DNA of 64,000 nucleotides, from positions 22,908 through 86,907 of the forward strand of contig QLIY01000702.1 of assembly GCA_003260075.1 (NCBI GenBank), in the 5' to 3' direction. The position numbers were made by a program, and so were the translations under genes. Below, piece by piece: positions 60,684-64,000 of this stretch. Source of the stretch: Phallusia mammillata. Its lineage: Eukaryota > Chordata > Ascidiacea > Phlebobranchia > Ascidiidae. The notes under the pieces were generated by a model. The model saw only the letters and a list, made by a program, of their open reading frames with translations, ran no database searches and was not told the DNA's origin. Position 1 is the stretch's first letter. Each line of letters starts with the position of its first letter.

Positions 60684-63600
60684 TTATGATGCGGCTGGTA
60701 CAGGTTTCAACGTATTACCGGAATCTGCATTAGTTTCGTTGCGTCGGCAGTCGGTAAAAACAGAAGTGAAGAATTCCGGTTCGGTGCATCGGCGCTGGTA
60801 TTTGCTGAACAACTCGTTGATTCTTTGCTTCCTTCGTACGTGTGGAGGTGAATAACTGTCGCTTGCTAAACGTCGACGTCTCGACACATTCATTGCTGTC
60901 ATACGGACCGCGGTACCTAATACAGGACAAATTAGAAATTGCAGCCAACATATTGGAACGTATATGTTAACACGCCACCTAGTGAAAAACAAAACAAATT
61001 TGGTCTTTGTGTTTGGTTTTAAAATACTTCTTTGTATTATAGTGGACAAAAAGACAACTTTAGTGGAACGTATTGGCAAGTGGGTATTAATGACACAAAA
61101 ATGTTTAAACAACGTTGCACACTATTTAGGAAGTTAAAATAATTTCGTATTTAAGACGTTGCTACTTCATAACTTCGCCAAGGAGCTTTTGTATAATTGA
61201 CGACTGACCCAATGTGATTGCTTGTTAAAATAAAATGAGAGAAACAATAGTTCTTCACTCGCACAATTCTGTCTATGAGATTTTTTTACAAAAAAAACTA
61301 CAACACATTCAATCTCGGTTAGACCGGATTCGGTTAATCTGGATCTTCGCCTAATCCTGACAAATTTCGGGTCCGGATTAACCGAGGTTTGCTGCATTTA
61401 ACGTGGCTTATTAAGTGAGTTTGGTGTCACATACCTAGAGCTCTTCTGCTGACAACCATCCCTGATACAAGAGGGACTGCCACTCCACCCTTGCTACCGT
61501 TCTGACCGTGAACGAAGATTCGGAACAAACCACTGTCAAGCGGGTGGATTACAATCACCACAAGACCGTCTTTGGCTCTGTGAATACAGATGTTTGTTGT
61601 TATTCGAAACATCAGTATATTGAACATGTATTACAAGACGAATTGCTTTTACTGCAACTCATGTTAAACCAATAAAAGTGGAATAGGGTTGCATATTATC
61701 GTACATTGACAAATTTCTATGCCAATTTAACGCAGCTAGAAAATAGTGTATTGGGTATGTCTTTCGACATAAATCGTGGTTAAACAAAAGGAATTTAAAT
61801 GTGATTACTGTTGATTCAAAATCAGTTCACATCAATCCAACCTCCTTCAAAAAGGTTTGGGGCTATATGACTGTAAACCGCAAAAAACAACGCAACATGT
61901 AACATGCAAGGAGCTTCATGATTGATAAGGTGCAGCTAAGTAATTCAGCAAAACAAAATGGTGTTTGAACACCGCACTGTATTTAACCTGGCTTGGGCGA
62001 TGGTGCTTTCCGAATTGACATTCATTTCGCTCTCCAGCTTTTCATACGGAAAGTTGTCTGTAAAAAAAATTATCAATAAAAAAACAGCCATTTAACCCTA
62101 TACTAAAACAGAAACAACCAATCCAATCAATTTGTGGAAAACTGTAGACCTATAAATTTTAGTTTATTAACTTCTACAGAGTCCAACAATGCAAAATATG
62201 GTAGTGACATACCGAAGCTGTCGTAACTCTCGCACCACATGAGCGCAACGCGAGTGTCCGGCATAAACTGTGGATTAGGACGTGAAGCTCCGGACGTTTT
62301 GCGTTTGTTGGGTTGAAGACTGGTTGGGCTGGTGGGACTTTCCTGTAAAAAAAGAAGTTCTGTACTTTTGTATTGAACAATTTAAACACATTTTTGTAGC
62401 AAACAAGGGGAATCAGAATAAGTCACATAAAACTTCTATTTTCCACATTCTGGCGAAAACAGTGATCCAAACAATATCCATCAGTTGGGTAGAAACGAGT
62501 TTTTGTGTGTAAAATATATTCTTTTTGTGAAAAACAACAACAACTTAGTACTGTTCTATGTAAATAATAGAGGACTATACCAGAAACACGAACGTTTTAT
62601 TTTAGTTGGGTAAAAGCAGTTCAACATTTTTTCAACTTGTGTTGTGTAAGTATTTTCCAAATTAACTGACACCCACATCCTATCCACAATGCGACGTACC
62701 ATAAAAACACCTTAAATCGCTTATGGCGCTCACCTGTGTTAAACCAACAGTATTAGCGGGAACAGCTGATAAATCCAAAGTTAGCTCCTGTTTAGTCTGC
62801 TCATTCCCAACTGCACCGTCAACTTCAAAACCTTCGTCAATCTGCGGCAGATGTGTAGGCGTGGCAGGGGCGGGGCTTGGCACCACGAAAGCTACTTCTG
62901 TCATGGCGTCAGCATAATAGAGAATATAAGGTTCGCCGTTGAACGCTGATGGTGGGTCCTTGTTTAAGTCGATAATTTCTGATATGAAACAAACATATGT
63001 AAAAAGATCATTGTTAATGCAAAACCGTTTGCGATTTCGTATTCCCTAAAACCCCATTATTAAAGGAAAGATGCTCTCCTTAGTACCCTTAAAAAGTGTC
63101 TAATCCAGTGGTTTCCATCTGGGGTGGAATTTTAAAACTTTAGGGGAGGAGTTTATTTTAATGTTTACATGTGGTTTGTAAATAGACACTTAAGCTCTGT
63201 GAATATGACCTGTAAAGTTGATAAAAAAACAAGTTTAAATGATCTTTATATGGTTTAGCATCTACAAAGTAGTATGTGACTATATTATTAAGGAAAAACA
63301 TGTTTTGAATGGTTAAGGAAGGAATTTGTCGAAAAAATAGGAACCACTGGTCTAATCATCGAAATTGCGACAAGAGAAACATTGAACACGTTTTTCTAAT
63401 CTTGAGAATGTTTTGGTTCAGAAAGTAACAATTTTCAGTGAAGCACAGCATGTCACCGAAATTATTATTACAGCAGCTAAGAACGATGTTATTATATCCT
63501 TAGCATGCTCTGACAAAGCACCAGGCCAAAAAATGAGATACCCGCAGTTTAACTAGCCCAACGATTGCAGACTTTGACCCAATCTTAGTGGAAAGGTGTA

Positions 63601-63788
63601 GTATATTTTTGGAAAAGATTCGGGTAAGTACCTTGGTCAGAAAATTGGCGATGACGTAGTTTCCAAGACTCAGTGGATTTTCCACACCACCCTGGATGTC
63701 TGCGTGTGTCCACAGGCCAACCCAACGACAGCAGGAACTCAGTAAAAGCTGGTTGGACTTTGTTGGATTCGTTCACATTCGACAAAAC
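60684..63788 (-). CDS. RALGAPB: Ral GTPase-activating protein subunit beta, C-terminal exons
   Basis: Non-catalytic beta subunit that stabilises the RalGAP alpha subunit (regulation of RalA/RalB). Six exons, all in phase: 63632-63788, 62734-62978, 62213-62342, 61988-62057, 61435-61577 and 60684-60916 (TAA). The gene continues past the right edge; the human protein is ~1494 residues, so only the last ~325 residues are here. Diagnostic stretches are [46 protein letters not shown]...[39 protein letters not shown] and [20 protein letters not shown] followed by EPEFFTSVF. These are the RapGAP/tuberin-type domain and the end of RALGAPB. The family is clear; beta versus alpha was decided by the [14 protein letters not shown] tail. 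Confidence 0.88.
61310..61395. mobile_element. Fragment related to the pogo/Tc1-like MITE
   Basis: CTCGGTTAGACCGGATTCGG faces CCGGATTAACCGAGGTTTG, with ATCTTCGCCTAATCC inside. This is the same theme as the element at 38923-39108. In a RALGAPB intron. Ends not defined. Confidence 0.45.
63106..63349. mobile_element. hAT-type MITE, 244 bp
   Basis: It starts CAGTGGTTTCCATC and ends ATAGGAACCACTG, with an exact 8-bp target duplication GTCTAATC (63098-63105, 63350-63357). Located in a RALGAPB intron. Confidence 0.85.
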
Positions 63789-64000
63789 CTGTGCGGAATT
63801 TTTCCAACAAACCTCACGAGTGAATCACTATCACGATCTTGTGTTTAAATAACGAACAAGTGTAAGATTTAAAAATTGCACAAAGTAAGACTTTTTGCAA
63901 GTAAGCTATGTGCGAGAATGTAATTTACAGATGTAAACGTCCCGAAATCGGGGCCTAAGTTCGAAGGTATAATCTCTTGAACTCAATTTTGCAAAAAAAA

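Noticed and set aside
61427..61627. A separate small gene with [14 protein letters not shown]
   Set aside because: It is exon 61435-61577 of RALGAPB, in phase with neighbours on both sides.
1..64000. tRNA, rRNA, CRISPR arrays, operons
   Set aside because: No cloverleaf with A/B boxes, no rRNA similarity, no regular spacer arrays; gene spacing and splicing do not indicate polycistrons.

Overview
This is animal nuclear DNA. It holds intron-rich genes with GT-AG splice sites, one very clear AT-AC (U12-type) intron, and many small DNA transposons. Gene content and compactness suggest an invertebrate deuterostome, most likely an ascidian tunicate (Ciona-like). That placement is inference. No bacterial, plasmid, phage or CRISPR features were seen.

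Layout, left to right. SLC9A8 (NHE8), a Na+/H+ exchanger, occupies 1-6813 on the minus strand; the window holds its N-terminal half. Next is an intronless EXOSC7 exosome subunit (7526-8392, minus). A transposon-rich stretch (8.8-10.5 kb) leads to two AQP8-like aquaporin genes on the minus strand (10853-15218 and 18104-21672). They share the first four coding exon lengths (203/127/188/135 nt) and both have degenerate NPA boxes. After about 6 kb with no recognisable gene comes an intronless APEH acylaminoacyl peptidase (27998-30106, plus), then an 18-exon CEP89 centrosomal coiled-coil gene (31789-39973, plus). The right third is a ~27-exon RGS22-type gene (42247-58156, minus) followed by the C-terminal exons of RALGAPB (60684-63788, minus), which runs off the window. 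These are unrelated housekeeping, trafficking and ciliary genes; I see no operon or functional cluster.

The dominant anomaly is 37 poly-C runs, all C on the plus strand. Most are exactly 10 long. After nearly every 10-14 bp run the sequence jumps back and repeats the preceding ~70-1000 bp with a few percent divergence. Five long runs (45-64 bp) lack this repeat. One of them replaces about 54-58 bp that is intact in the second allelic copy, including most of an SLC9A8 exon. The best reading is that these are assembly gaps rendered as C, with unmerged allelic contig ends on either side, not biological tandem duplications. The window therefore interleaves two haplotypes, which has one useful by-product: several transposons can be seen present in one haplotype and absent from the other.

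The transposon content is mostly non-autonomous hAT-type elements (8-bp target duplications, TIRs such as CAGTGGTTCTCAACC, CAGGGGTGCACAAC or CAGGGGTCACCAAACT), one of them nested in another, plus a small pogo/Tc1-like family. No transposase was recognised. I did not find a previously undescribed system. The most interesting biology is the exact U12 AT-AC intron and the paired aquaporins with altered pore motifs.
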